The notes beneath the pieces were generated by a model, which searched no databases, was not told the origin of the DNA, and was given only the letters and a program-made list of their open reading frames with translations. This document shows positions 27,934 through 36,462 of a stretch of 64,000 nucleotides of DNA, piece after piece (within the stretch, counting starts at the first letter, position 1; every line of letters starts with the position of its first letter). The stretch covers positions 169,001 through 233,000 of the forward strand of contig NZ_CP115465.1 of the NCBI RefSeq assembly GCF_027912535.1, given 5' to 3'. Source of the stretch: Brevundimonas sp. NIBR11 (GTDB lineage: Bacteria; Pseudomonadota; Alphaproteobacteria; Caulobacterales; Caulobacteraceae). The position numbers were made by a program, and so were the translations under genes.

Positions 27934-27966
27934 GGGCGCGGCCAGCGATGGCCGCGCCCCTTTTCT
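27934..27966 (+). terminator. Rho-independent terminator after rplS
   Basis: An 11-bp perfect stem, GGGCGCGGCCA (27934-27944) and its complement (27949-27959), with the tetraloop GCGA, followed by CTTTTCTT. It ends the trxA-trmD-rplS transcript before the opposing pectin cluster. Confidence 0.93.
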
Positions 27967-29121
27967 TCAACTCGCGGTGAACCGGTACTCGGTCCTCGAC
28001 CGGAACGTCTCCCCCGGCCTCAGCGCCGTGGACGGAAATTGGGGTCGGTTGGGGCTGTTCTGATAGTGCTGCGTTTCCAGCGCGACGCCACAGTGCGGGT
28101 GATAGGCGACTCCGCCGCGCCCGATCATCTCCACCGGATTGGCCGTATAGACATGCAGCGCCGGCTCGGTGGTCCAGACCTCCAGCACTCGTCCGCTGAA
28201 CCCGTCCGACAACCGCCCTGCCTTGCGCAGCCCCTGGCCCCGCACCGCGAACGAGTGGTCATAGCCCCCGCCGATGCGGAGTTGTTCGTTCGCCTCGAAC
28301 AGGTTCCGACCGATGGGATTGGCCTCCCGGAAGTCGAATGGCGTCCCCGCGACCGGCGCCAGCTCCCCGGTGACGATCTTGTCCGGCGCATAGGCGGCGA
28401 AGGCGTCTGCTTCGATCTGGAGCTCATGGTCCAGGATAAGCCGCTCGGGATCGCCCGACAGGTTGAAATAGGAGTGGTTCGTTGGGTTCAGCACCGTCGC
28501 CCGGTCGGTCAGGGCCAGGTAGTCGATGGTCAGCCGGTCGTCGTGCGTCAGCCGGTAGGTGACCGAGATCGTCAGCCGCCCGGGAAAGCCCTGATCGCCG
28601 TCCGCGCTGACGAGACTCAAGACCACGCCCGGCCCCTCCTCCGTCAGATCGGCGCGCCCCAGCCAGTTGCGTTTGGCGAACCCGACCGGCCCTCCGTGGG
28701 TCGAATGCGGTCCCGTGCCGACGTCGAGCTGAACCTCGCGCCCGTCCAGCTGGAAGCGCCCGTTGGCGATCCGCCCGGCGTAGCGCCCCACGGTTGAACC
28801 GAAGTTGCGGCTCCGCTCGACATAATCCGCCAGAGTATCCAGCCCCAGCACCACCTCGGCCATCCGTCCAGCTCGGTCCGGCACCATCAGCGACTGAAGG
28901 ATGCCGCCCCATGTCATGATCCGAGCCTGCGACCCCCGGTCGTTGGTCAGGGTGAACATCGTGACCGTCTGCCCGTCCGCCAGCGTACCCCAGTCCTTCT
29001 GCCCGATCGGCGGCGTCCGCATGAAGGGGATCGACGGCACAGCCACGCGCGGCATCGTTCCGCACCCGGCGAGCGGCGTCGCCGCCAAGCCGGTCAGCAG
29101 GGTCCGCCGGTCCAGCCGCAT
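27967..29121 (-). CDS. galM: Exported aldose 1-epimerase (lipoprotein)
   Basis: A 384-residue galactose mutarotase-like enzyme. Active-site histidines are in STHGGPVGFAKRNW and LNPTNHSYFNLSG, and the catalytic glutamate is in VALETQHYQNSPN near the C-terminus. The N-terminus MRLDRRTLLTGLAATPLAGC combines a twin-arginine motif with a lipobox (LAGC), so it is probably Tat-exported and lipid-anchored in the periplasm, unusual among mutarotases but sensible for extracellular uronic-acid use. The ATG overlaps the pelA stop by one base, so pelA and galM form one operon. Confidence 0.9.
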   Translation of the reverse strand: MRLDRRTLLTGLAATPLAGCGTMPRVAVPSIPFMRTPPIGQKDWGTLADGQTVTMFTLTNDRGSQARIMTWGGILQSLMVPDRAGRMAEVVLGLDTLADYVERSRNFGSTVGRYAGRIANGRFQLDGREVQLDVGTGPHSTHGGPVGFAKRNWLGRADLTEEGPGVVLSLVSADGDQGFPGRLTISVTYRLTHDDRLTIDYLALTDRATVLNPTNHSYFNLSGDPERLILDHELQIEADAFAAYAPDKIVTGELAPVAGTPFDFREANPIGRNLFEANEQLRIGGGYDHSFAVRGQGLRKAGRLSDGFSGRVLEVWTTEPALHVYTANPVEMIGRGGVAYHPHCGVALETQHYQNSPNRPQFPSTALRPGETFRSRTEYRFTAS

Positions 29122-30752
29122 CAGCCCTGCAGCGCCTCGATCAGGTCGCCCAGATTACGCACGAAGGCCTCGGTCGAGATGCACTCCACCGGAAAGTCGG
29201 TGTTGTAGGGCGAGGTGTCCCACAGGTCGCCGACGCGCGTCGTTTGGTACTCGCCCCCAGTGACGGCTTCGGGCGAGGGACCGCGATAGGGGTTGGACGT
29301 CGTCGTCATCGGCGTAGGCCAGTAGCCGCGCGCGTTCAGCCCTTGGGCCAGCTCCGCCGCCCGTCCGGCCGCAACCGGACGCGGACGCCGCCCCTCGGTC
29401 GACATGTCCCACACCCCAACGTCGCGCAGGGTGAAATACTTGGGCAGGGTCCGCGTCCCCGGCCGCGCCTTCAGCGGCGAGGCGGCGATCAGCTCGGCCG
29501 GATCCATGGCATCGGCCGCCGCCAGCTCGGCCCGCAAGGCGGCCGTGTCCAGGTTCCGGAACGAGCCGTAGTGGACGATCAGATTGTTGGGGTTCTCGTC
29601 GGCGTAGTAGTGGCCGTTGCGGATATTGGACCCGCGCCGGTGGATATAGACCGGGGTGTTCGTGCCCTCGAGGATGAAGGTCGGATGCGTCCGGCCCGGC
29701 GCGATCAGGCTCTGGGGCGTCTTGACCTGATCCAGCCAGTCCAGCGCCTCGGGCAGGCGGGCCAGGTATTTGCGATCCCCGGTCAGCTTGTAGAAGCCGA
29801 TCATGGACCGGATGTTGGTCGCTGTCGTATGGGTGGCGAAGGCGCGCGGCTCGATGGTGCGGGCGGGCGCCGGCTTCAGGGTGTCGGGATAGTGCTGCAG
29901 GCCCCACGCCGGTTGCGGCATGGGCTGCTGGGTCGCGATGAAGATGTCCATGCCGCGCGTGATGGCGTCAACCAGACGGCGGTCATTCGATCCCAGCGCC
30001 TGATGGCAGTAGAGCAGGAACTCGATGTTCTCGCCCGCCACGTCGTCGTTGAAGGTGATGTAGGGGGTGTAGTCCGGGTTGCCGTGCAGGCCGCCCGCGC
30101 CCTCGACGAACGGGAAGCGCTGGGGCCAGCCGCCATTCGGATACTGGGCGTCGAGGACGAACTGGATGGCCTTGTCCAGCGGCGCCCGGTATCTGCGCTC
30201 GCGCTTCTCCAGATAGACGCGGAGCAAGAGCTGCGACGCCTCGGCCGTGCCGGCGTCATCGAAGGTGGCGTTGCCGTAGTAGTGCTGGAATTCCTCCAGC
30301 CGCCAGGCGTTGCCGCCGACCTCGTCGTACCATTTGCGAAGCGACGCCTCGCCCGCGGTGTCGATGACGTAGTTCCAGCCGCCGCGCGGATGCTGGCCCG
30401 CAATCAGGGCGTCTGCGGCGGACTTGGCCGCGTCGTAGAACTGCTCGTCGCCGGTGGCGTGATAGGCGTCGAGGAAGGCGTGACCCACGGTCGCCGTGCC
30501 CGGCGGCTGGACCCAGATCATGGTTGGGTTGGCTTCCAGCTCGCCCCAGCGGCGCGAGAAGTCCGGCAGGACGTTCCAGACGTAGCCACCGCCGACCGCG
30601 ACCTCGTCGGTCATGAAGGCTGTCGCCCGTTTCATGGTGGCGATAATGGCGGCCCGGTCGGGCGCGGCCTGCGCGAAGACGGGCGTGGCGGCGAGCGCGG
30701 TCAGTGCGGCGCCTCCGGCCATAAGGGCGCGGCGCGACAGGGTCGGCGACAT
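29121..30752 (-). CDS. pelA: Pectate lyase, PL10 family
   Basis: A 543-residue exported pectate lyase, which cleaves polygalacturonate by beta-elimination to unsaturated oligogalacturonides. The N-terminus MSPTLSRRALMAGG with a following hydrophobic stretch ending AQA is a Tat-type signal. The mature body has PL10 hallmarks such as GGWNYVID (about 121), QYPNGGWPQRFPF (about 209), YTPYITFNDD (about 229), and IYRRGS-like IHRRGSNIRNGHYY (about 370). It is the first gene of the pelA-galM operon, and a putative LacI operator lies 71 bp upstream of its ATG. Confidence 0.9.
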   Translation of the reverse strand: MSPTLSRRALMAGGAALTALAATPVFAQAAPDRAAIIATMKRATAFMTDEVAVGGGYVWNVLPDFSRRWGELEANPTMIWVQPPGTATVGHAFLDAYHATGDEQFYDAAKSAADALIAGQHPRGGWNYVIDTAGEASLRKWYDEVGGNAWRLEEFQHYYGNATFDDAGTAEASQLLLRVYLEKRERRYRAPLDKAIQFVLDAQYPNGGWPQRFPFVEGAGGLHGNPDYTPYITFNDDVAGENIEFLLYCHQALGSNDRRLVDAITRGMDIFIATQQPMPQPAWGLQHYPDTLKPAPARTIEPRAFATHTTATNIRSMIGFYKLTGDRKYLARLPEALDWLDQVKTPQSLIAPGRTHPTFILEGTNTPVYIHRRGSNIRNGHYYADENPNNLIVHYGSFRNLDTAALRAELAAADAMDPAELIAASPLKARPGTRTLPKYFTLRDVGVWDMSTEGRRPRPVAAGRAAELAQGLNARGYWPTPMTTTSNPYRGPSPEAVTGGEYQTTRVGDLWDTSPYNTDFPVECISTEAFVRNLGDLIEALQG

Positions 30753-30822
30753 GAAGAACTCCGGTGTTTCCCAAGACAGACACGCCGGATCTTTCGCCCG
30801 GTCGAAGCGATCAAAGCATTTC

Positions 30823-30836
30823 TGACACCGGTTTCC
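30823..30836 (+). promoter_or_regulatory. Putative LacI/KdgR-type operator upstream of pelA
   Basis: TGACACCGGTTTCC, differing by at most one base from the copies at 33509-33522 (read on the minus strand) and 35455-35468. The core ACCGGT is palindromic with the central CG typical of LacI-family operators. It lies upstream of the pelA-galM operon. Confidence 0.75.
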
Positions 30837-30846
30837 TAGAGCGAGA

Positions 30847-31857
30847 TCAGCGCTTGATGTCGAAGCCGTCGGCGGCCATGGCGGAGCGCACCTGAGCCTG
30901 GTCGAACAGGTTGAAATCGCCGTGCACCGAATGCTTCAGACCGGCCGCCGCGAGGCCGAAGGTCAGGGCCTCGTCGTTGGACCATCCCTTATAGACGCCG
31001 AACAGGACGCCCGAGGCGAAGGCATCGCCGCCGCCGACCCGGTCCACCACCCCGGTCAGGGCGATGCCCGGCGCATGGTGCTCGCCGTCGCGGGTGATCA
31101 TCACGGCCGACAGGGTCTGGTCGTCCACGCTGTCGTTGACGCGCAGGGTGCAGCAAATCCGCTCCAGCGTCGGCCATTGGGCGAAGGCGGCCTTGGCGGC
31201 CATGCGACGTCGCTCGGCCGGATCGGCGTGGTCGAACTTCGTCCCGAGCACCAGGGCGAAGTCCCGGTCGTCGGCGAAGGCGAGGCTCGCGCCTGCCAGC
31301 ATCTTGCCCAGCGTCCCCGGCGGATCGCCCGCCCATTCGGACCACAGCTTGCCGCGGAAGTTGCCGTCGAAGCTGACCTTCACGCCCGCCGCCACGGCGG
31401 CCTCGACCGCCTTCACCGCCGCCGCCGACCCGTTCGGTCCGGTCGCGGGCGTCACGCCCGACAGGTGCAGCCACTCCACGCCGACGAGCAGCTTCTTCCA
31501 GTCCAGCGCCCCGTCGACATGGTCGACGAAGGCGGAGCCGGCGCGGTCGTAAAGGACTTCCGAGGGGCGACGCACGGCGCCCGGCGTCAGGAAATACAGC
31601 CCCATCCGGCCTGGCTTGAAGACGATGCTGCGCGTGTCGACGCCATGCTTCCTGACCTCGTCCCGCGCGGCGTGGCCCAGGGTGTTGTCTGGCAGGACGG
31701 TCGCCATCGCCGTCTCGGCGCCGAACCGGGCCAAGGACACGGCGACATTGGCCTCCGCCCCGCCAGGGCGGACGGTCAGGCCCGGGGACTGCATCAGCAG
31801 TTCGCCATCGTTGGGCGTGAGACGCAGCAGCATCTCGCCAAAGCAAAGAATGGTCAT
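30847..31857 (-). CDS. kdgK: 2-keto-3-deoxygluconate kinase
   Basis: A 336-residue PfkB-family sugar kinase. The N-terminal FGEMLLRLTPNDGELLMQS (5-23) is typical of KdgK, and the anion-hole/catalytic-base motif is DRVGGGDAFASG (about 270-281). It converts KDG to KDPG in the last steps of uronate catabolism. It is the third gene of the kduI-kduD-kdgK operon, starting 20 bp after kduD. A KDPG aldolase to finish the pathway is not in the window. Confidence 0.91.
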   Translation of the reverse strand: MTILCFGEMLLRLTPNDGELLMQSPGLTVRPGGAEANVAVSLARFGAETAMATVLPDNTLGHAARDEVRKHGVDTRSIVFKPGRMGLYFLTPGAVRRPSEVLYDRAGSAFVDHVDGALDWKKLLVGVEWLHLSGVTPATGPNGSAAAVKAVEAAVAAGVKVSFDGNFRGKLWSEWAGDPPGTLGKMLAGASLAFADDRDFALVLGTKFDHADPAERRRMAAKAAFAQWPTLERICCTLRVNDSVDDQTLSAVMITRDGEHHAPGIALTGVVDRVGGGDAFASGVLFGVYKGWSNDEALTFGLAAAGLKHSVHGDFNLFDQAQVRSAMAADGFDIKR

Positions 31858-31877
31858 GCCGCTAGGCTATCCGGGAC

Positions 31878-32636
31878 TTATCGCGCGAGCCAGCCGCCGT
31901 CGACCGGAAGCGTGATGCCCTGAACATAGTCCGACGCCGCCGAGGCCAGGAAGACCGCCGCACCGCCGATGTCCGACGGCTGGCCCCAGCGACCGGAGGG
32001 GATGCGGCCGAGAATCTCTTTCGAACGCACCGGGTCGTCCTGCAGCGCCTGGGTGTTGTCGGTGGCGAAGTATCCGGGCGCGATGGCGTTGGCGTTGATT
32101 CCATGCTTGGCCCACTCGTTGGCCATCAGCTTGGTGAGCCCCGCGACGCCCGACTTGGACGCCGTATAGGACGGCACCCGAATCCCGCCCTGATAGGACA
32201 GCATCGAGGCGGTGTTGATGATCTTGCCCCTGCGCCCGCCCGCGATCATGTCGCGCGCTGCGGCCTGCGACAGGAAGAAGACCGACTTCAGGTTGACGTT
32301 CATGACGTCGTCCCAGTCCGCTTCGCTGAAGTCCACGGCGTCGTTGCGGCGGATGATGCCCGCGTTGTTGACCAGGATGTCGATAGGCCCCAGGCCGGCG
32401 GTCGCCTCCTTAACGATGCGATCGATCGGCTCCATTGAGCCGAGGTCGGCCTGGATCGAGATCGCCTTGACCCCCTTGGCCAGGCACTGGCCCACCGTGT
32501 CGTCCGAGGCCCGGCGCGCGACCGAGGCGATGGACGCGCCCGCGTCGGCCAGCGCCAGGGCGATCCCCTGACCGATGCCGGTGTTGCCGCCTGTGACGAC
32601 GGCGACCTTGCCTTCGAGGCTGAACGGATTGGCCAT
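31878..32636 (-). CDS. kduD: 2-dehydro-3-deoxy-D-gluconate 5-dehydrogenase
   Basis: A 252-residue short-chain dehydrogenase with TGGNTGIG (15-22), NNAGIIRR (about 92), and the YTASKSG tyrosine-lysine pair (about 157). NAGIIRRNDAVDFSEADWDDVMNVN is a KduD signature, as is AINANAIAPGYFATDNTQAL. It reduces 2,5-diketo-3-deoxygluconate to KDG after KduI in the pectin route. It follows kduI by 7 bp and precedes kdgK. Confidence 0.91.
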   Translation of the reverse strand: MANPFSLEGKVAVVTGGNTGIGQGIALALADAGASIASVARRASDDTVGQCLAKGVKAISIQADLGSMEPIDRIVKEATAGLGPIDILVNNAGIIRRNDAVDFSEADWDDVMNVNLKSVFFLSQAAARDMIAGGRRGKIINTASMLSYQGGIRVPSYTASKSGVAGLTKLMANEWAKHGINANAIAPGYFATDNTQALQDDPVRSKEILGRIPSGRWGQPSDIGGAAVFLASAASDYVQGITLPVDGGWLAR

Positions 32637-32643
32637 GATGTCC

Positions 32644-33474
32644 CTATTTCAGTTCGCTGACGTCCAGGACGTCCATGTCGGTGTAGTCGATATTCTCGCC
32701 GCCCATGGCCCAGATGAAGGCGTACGAGGCCGTGCCCGCCCCCATGTGGATCGACCAGGGCGGGCTGACCACGGCCTCGCCGTCGGCCATGACGATATGG
32801 CGCATCCTGTCCGGTTCGCCCATGAAATGGAACATACGGTTTGTTCCGAGCTCAAAATAGAAATATGCTTCCGAGCGTCGGTCGTGGGTGTGGGGCGGCA
32901 TGGTGTTCCAGACGCTGCCCGGTTTGAGGATCGTCAGACCCATGGCCAGCTGGCAGGACTTGACCGCCCCATCGACGATGTATTGCCGGATGGTCCGCTC
33001 GTTGGAGGTCTCCAGCGCCCCGCGTTCCATCGACGGAGCCTGGTCCATGGCGATGTACTGGATCGGATGGGCCGCGTGAGCCGGGGTCGAGACCAGATAG
33101 AAGCGCGTCGAGCCCGAGAAGCTGACCTCGGCCGACGCCATCGGGATGTAGAGGCCGTCCTTGGGCTTAAGGGTGAAGCTCTGGCCGTCGACGGTGATGA
33201 CCCCATCAGCCGTGCCGACATTGATCGCCCCCAGTTCCCGCCGTTCCAGATAGGGCTTGCCCGCCGCCGAGGCCGGCTCGGTCTGCGTCGGCAGGCTGAC
33301 CGCCCCTGCGCCCGGCTCCGCCCCGCCGATCACCATCCGCTCATAGTGAGTGTAGTTCAGCCGCACCTCGCCTGGCGCGAACAGGTCGGTGATCAGGTAG
33401 CGGTCGCGCAGATCGTCGTTCGAGGCGCCGACCATCGAATCCGGGTGGGTGGCGTGATAGGTCTTGCGATACAT
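32644..33474 (-). CDS. kduI: 5-dehydro-4-deoxy-D-glucuronate isomerase
   Basis: A 276-residue cupin isomerase that converts 5-keto-4-deoxyuronate to 2,5-diketo-3-deoxygluconate. The zinc-binding block is [17 protein letters not shown] (about 192-208), containing two histidines and the glutamate. The N-terminal [10 protein letters not shown] and the terminal [12 protein letters not shown] segments are family-specific. It opens the kduI-kduD-kdgK operon, and the 121-bp intergenic region shared with the divergent RpiB-like gene holds one putative operator copy 35 bp upstream. Confidence 0.95.
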   Translation of the reverse strand: MYRKTYHATHPDSMVGASNDDLRDRYLITDLFAPGEVRLNYTHYERMVIGGAEPGAGAVSLPTQTEPASAAGKPYLERRELGAINVGTADGVITVDGQSFTLKPKDGLYIPMASAEVSFSGSTRFYLVSTPAHAAHPIQYIAMDQAPSMERGALETSNERTIRQYIVDGAVKSCQLAMGLTILKPGSVWNTMPPHTHDRRSEAYFYFELGTNRMFHFMGEPDRMRHIVMADGEAVVSPPWSIHMGAGTASYAFIWAMGGENIDYTDMDVLDVSELK

Positions 33475-33508
33475 GCGGCGATCCTCCCACCGGCTTTCGT
33501 TGGGGCTT

Positions 33509-33522
33509 GGTAACCGGTGTCA
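33509..33522 (-). promoter_or_regulatory. Putative LacI/KdgR-type operator between kduI and the RpiB-like gene
   Basis: Read on the minus strand it is TGACACCGGTTACC, one base different from the copies at 30823 and 35455. A preceding T makes TTGACA, a perfect -35 hexamer for kduI, so repressor binding would block the promoter directly. Its position between two divergent starts lets one site control both genes. Confidence 0.78.
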
Positions 33523-33595
33523 AAACCAGATGCAAATGATCGCGTAACGGGGTAAAGCCCCGCCACAACTTTCAGACCCGCCCGGAGAAAACCCC

Positions 33596-34255
33596 ATGAA
33601 AATCGCTCTGATCATCGAGAACAGCCAGGCCGCCAAGAGCGCCATCGTCCACGACGCCCTGAACGCCGTCGCCGGACCGCTGGGCCACGAGGTCTTCCAC
33701 TACGGCATGTACACGCCCGAGGATAAGGCCTCGCTCACCTACGTCATGAACGGCCTTCTGACCGGCATCCTGCTGAACTCGGGCGCCGCCGACTTCGTCG
33801 TCACAGGCTGCGGCACGGGCACGGGCTCGATGCTGGCCGCCAACGCCATGCCGGGCGTCTTCTGCGGCCTGATCATCGACCCGACCGACGCCTTCCTGTT
33901 CGGCCAGATCAACGACGGCAACGCCATCGCCATGCCCTACGCCAAGGGTTTCGGCTGGGCCGCCGAGCTGAACCTGCAGGACGTCTATCGCAAGCTCTTT
34001 GAGGGCGAGCGCGGCCTCGGCTATCCGAAGGAGCGCGCCGAGATCATGCGCAAGAACCGCGGCGTCCTGAAGGACCTCAAAGCCGTCACCTGCCACGACA
34101 TGCTGACGGTTCTGAAAAACGTCGATCAGGACCTGCTGAAGGCCGCGATCGCCGGCGAGAAATTCCAGGAATACTTCTTCGCCAACGCCACGGACGCGGG
34201 CATCCGCGACTACATTCAGGGCTTGGTCGGCGCGAAGGTCGCCGAACCGGCTTAA
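33596..34255 (+). CDS. RpiB/LacA/LacB family sugar-phosphate isomerase
   Basis: A 219-residue RpiB-type isomerase. The family core is visible in GILLNSGAADFVVTGCGTGTGSMLAANAMPGVFCGLI (about 58-95), with the CGTGTG active-site loop. Proteins of this longer subtype (about 210 residues against 150 for RpiB) are regularly found in pectin and uronate clusters; the true substrate is not clear to me, though an isomerisation of a keto-uronate intermediate is a reasonable guess. It is divergent from kduI and followed by a terminator. Confidence 0.84.
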   Translation: MKIALIIENSQAAKSAIVHDALNAVAGPLGHEVFHYGMYTPEDKASLTYVMNGLLTGILLNSGAADFVVTGCGTGTGSMLAANAMPGVFCGLIIDPTDAFLFGQINDGNAIAMPYAKGFGWAAELNLQDVYRKLFEGERGLGYPKERAEIMRKNRGVLKDLKAVTCHDMLTVLKNVDQDLLKAAIAGEKFQEYFFANATDAGIRDYIQGLVGAKVAEPA

Positions 34256-34268
34256 GGCTGAGGACAGG

Positions 34269-34300
34269 GAGGCGGCCTGAATGGGCCGCCTCTTTCGTTT
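34269..34300 (+). terminator. Rho-independent terminator after the RpiB-like gene
   Basis: GAGGCGGCC (34269-34277) pairs with GGCCGCCTC (34284-34292) around the loop TGAATG, followed by TTTCGTTT. It separates this gene from the converging lacI-type regulator. Confidence 0.85.
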
Positions 34301-35322
34301 CAGAGCGTCTTCGCCGAATCCCGGACCACCAGCGACGGCCTTACCTCCGGCTGGTTCAGCTTCGCCGGGTCCAGCCCGCGCATCGGCGCCAGGAGCTTCT
34401 CCGCCGCCATCCGTCCCATGTCCCGGATCGGCAGCCGTACCGAGGTCAGGTTGGGCCACACCCGCGACGCCATCGGCAGGTCGTCGTAGCCCACGACCGA
34501 CAGATCGCGCGGGATCTCCAACCCGAGGTCACGCGCCACCTTGAACACCCCCAGCGCCATCTCGTCGTTGCCCGTGAAGATGGCCGTCGGCGGCGGGTCG
34601 AGCGCCAGCAGGGTCTTCGCCGCCTCCACCCCCGACTCGAACGTATAGGCCCCGACCGCCACATAGCGATCGTCGAGCGTGATTCCCTTTTCGGCCAGAC
34701 CCTCGCGGAAGCCGCCGCCGCGCACGGCGCTCGACCGGAACAGGGCGGGCCCCGAGATAAAGCCGATCCGCGAGTGCCCCAAGTCCGCCAGATGCCGCCC
34801 GGCCTCCGCTGCGCCCAGATGGTCGTTCGTGACCAGCATCGACCCGGGCTCGTCCAGCGACACCGAGGCGATGCGGACATAGGGGCAGTCCAGCTCGCGC
34901 AGGACGGTGATCACTCGCTCATCCTCCGACATCGACGGCGGCAGGATGACGCCGAACAGCTTCTGGCGCTCCACGAAGGCGCGGATGTCGGCGACCAGGG
35001 TCTCGGAGGAGCGCACGCAGGGATGCACGACCAACTCCAGACCGGAGCCGCGGAGCGCATCCAGCACCCCCTGCTGCATGTTCACGACATAGTTCGGACT
35101 GGGGTTGTCGTAGATCAGCCCGACCAGGAAGGAGCGTCGAAACGCGAGCCCGCGCGCCTGGGCGTCGGGCGTGAAGCCCAGTTCCTCGATCACCTGATTG
35201 ACCCGAACTCGGGTCTCCTCGCGCACGAAGGGCGACTGGTTGATGACGCGCGAAACCGTTTTCTTGGAGACCGCAGCGATGCGCGCCACGTCGTTGATCG
35301 TAGGCCGTTTTCCGGGCTTCAT
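34300..35322 (-). CDS. LacI family transcriptional regulator, probable KdgR-like
   Basis: A LacI-type repressor of about 340 residues. The DNA-binding domain is RPTINDVARIAAVSKKTVSRVINQ (helix-turn-helix with hinge region following), and the rest is a periplasmic-binding-protein-like sensor with GLIYDNPSPNYV and VVGYDDLPMASRVWPNLTSVRLP. The ATG at 35322 gives normal family length. In-frame TTG codons at 35358 (with GGAGAGG just upstream) and 35373 are alternatives. It is divergent from the hydratase gene, and the shared intergenic region holds one strong and one weak operator-like site. Its inducer is probably KDG or a related uronate intermediate. Confidence 0.88.
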   Translation of the reverse strand: MKPGKRPTINDVARIAAVSKKTVSRVINQSPFVREETRVRVNQVIEELGFTPDAQARGLAFRRSFLVGLIYDNPSPNYVVNMQQGVLDALRGSGLELVVHPCVRSSETLVADIRAFVERQKLFGVILPPSMSEDERVITVLRELDCPYVRIASVSLDEPGSMLVTNDHLGAAEAGRHLADLGHSRIGFISGPALFRSSAVRGGGFREGLAEKGITLDDRYVAVGAYTFESGVEAAKTLLALDPPPTAIFTGNDEMALGVFKVARDLGLEIPRDLSVVGYDDLPMASRVWPNLTSVRLPIRDMGRMAAEKLLAPMRGLDPAKLNQPEVRPSLVVRDSAKTL

Positions 35323-35430
35323 GCCGCCGCGGCCGGATATCGTGTCGTCGTCGGTCAAACTCGACCTCTCCAAGTGAGCCGACCAGCCTTACAACTGCTC
35401 AGCCTGCGACGCCATGCCTGCGCCCCGCGA

Positions 35431-35443
35431 TGACACCGATGTC
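35431..35443 (+). promoter_or_regulatory. Weak second operator-like site
   Basis: TGACACCGATGTC shares the first eight bases TGACACCG with the three strong sites and itself has GACA/TGTC arms. It sits 11 bp from the strong site at 35455, as expected for autoregulation of the repressor gene. Low confidence because the right half diverges. Confidence 0.4.
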
Positions 35444-35454
35444 GGCAAGGGCGT

Positions 35455-35468
35455 TGACACCGGTTTCC
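35455..35468 (+). promoter_or_regulatory. Putative LacI/KdgR-type operator between lacI-type gene and hydratase
   Basis: TGACACCGGTTTCC, identical to the pelA copy. With the preceding T it forms a perfect TTGACA (35454-35459) oriented toward the hydratase gene. No strong -10 is obvious at the right distance; TTCAAT at 35475 is the best candidate. Confidence 0.75.
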
Positions 35469-35583
35469 TTCCCCTTCAATCATCTCTCCAACCGACAGAA
35501 AGATCGGCGTGAGCAAAGCCATTCGGGCAAACGACATCGGGACGGCGCGTGACGGGCATTCAGCATCATTCGGGGCGCGCGGC

Positions 35584-36396
35584 ATGAGCGCGGCGGACGC
35601 CCTTTCGCCCAACGACGGCGTTGCGGACGTCGCCGCGCGATTCGTCGAGGCCCGCCTGTCGACGACCGGCATGGCCGACTATCCGGGGCCGATCCCGCTC
35701 GACATGGCCACGGCCTATGCGACGCAGGAGATCGCCATCGGCCTGTTCCCCGACGAGATCGTCGGCTGGAAGGTCGGCATGGTGCCCCCGGCGCAGCAAC
35801 CGGCGCTCGGCATCCATCGCCTGGCCGGCCCGATCTTCAGCCGCAACCTCTGGACCGCCTCGGTCGAGCCGACGCCTCTGCCGGAGATCGAGGGTGGGTT
35901 CGCCGCCGTCGAGGCCGAGTTCGTCGCTCGCCTCGGCCCCGTCGATCCGTCGAAACTGGACTGGACGCTGGAAGAGGCGACCGCCGCCGTCGCCGCCCTC
36001 CACATCGGCGTCGAACTGGCCGGCAGCCCGCTGACCACCATCAACGACCTCGGCTCGGCCGTTGTGGCCTCCGACTTCGGCAACAACGGCGGCCTGATCC
36101 TGGGCGAGGAGATCGAGGACTGGGCTGCGCGCCTGCCGGGCATCGAGGTCGAGACCCGCGTCGACGGCCAGGTCATCGGCTCGGGAATGGCGGACTCTAT
36201 CCCACGCGGCATTCTGGAATCGGTGCGGTTCCTGCTCGAGAACCTGGCGCGTCGCGGGCGTTCGGCGACAGAGGGGACGCTGGTCTCCACCGGAGCGGTC
36301 ACCGGGGTCCACCGGGTCCATGCGGGCGCCACGGCGGTCTGCGCCTTTTCCGGCGTCGGCGAAATTCATTGCTCGGTCGTGAGGGCCGGGGCGTAG
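35584..36396 (+). CDS. 2-keto-4-pentenoate hydratase/FAH superfamily protein
   Basis: A FAH-fold protein of about 270 residues from the ATG at 35584; an in-frame GTG at 35509 would add 25 residues of unlikely composition. EIVGWKVGMVPP (about 56), GGFAAVEAEFVARLG (about 102), and SDFGNNGGLILG (about 166) match the MhpD-like hydratase branch, whose members act on 2-keto-4-enoic acids or on 2-oxo-acid tautomers with a divalent metal. Its place under a shared operator suggests a step on a uronate-derived keto acid, which is inference. It leads into the ExuT-like transporter gene. Confidence 0.78.
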   Translation: MSAADALSPNDGVADVAARFVEARLSTTGMADYPGPIPLDMATAYATQEIAIGLFPDEIVGWKVGMVPPAQQPALGIHRLAGPIFSRNLWTASVEPTPLPEIEGGFAAVEAEFVARLGPVDPSKLDWTLEEATAAVAALHIGVELAGSPLTTINDLGSAVVASDFGNNGGLILGEEIEDWAARLPGIEVETRVDGQVIGSGMADSIPRGILESVRFLLENLARRGRSATEGTLVSTGAVTGVHRVHAGATAVCAFSGVGEIHCSVVRAGA

Positions 36397-36462
36397 GTCT
36401 AACCGAACCCGTCGCGCCCTTCGGGTGACAAGACGGGTCGGTCATCAGGAGGAACGGGGTCC

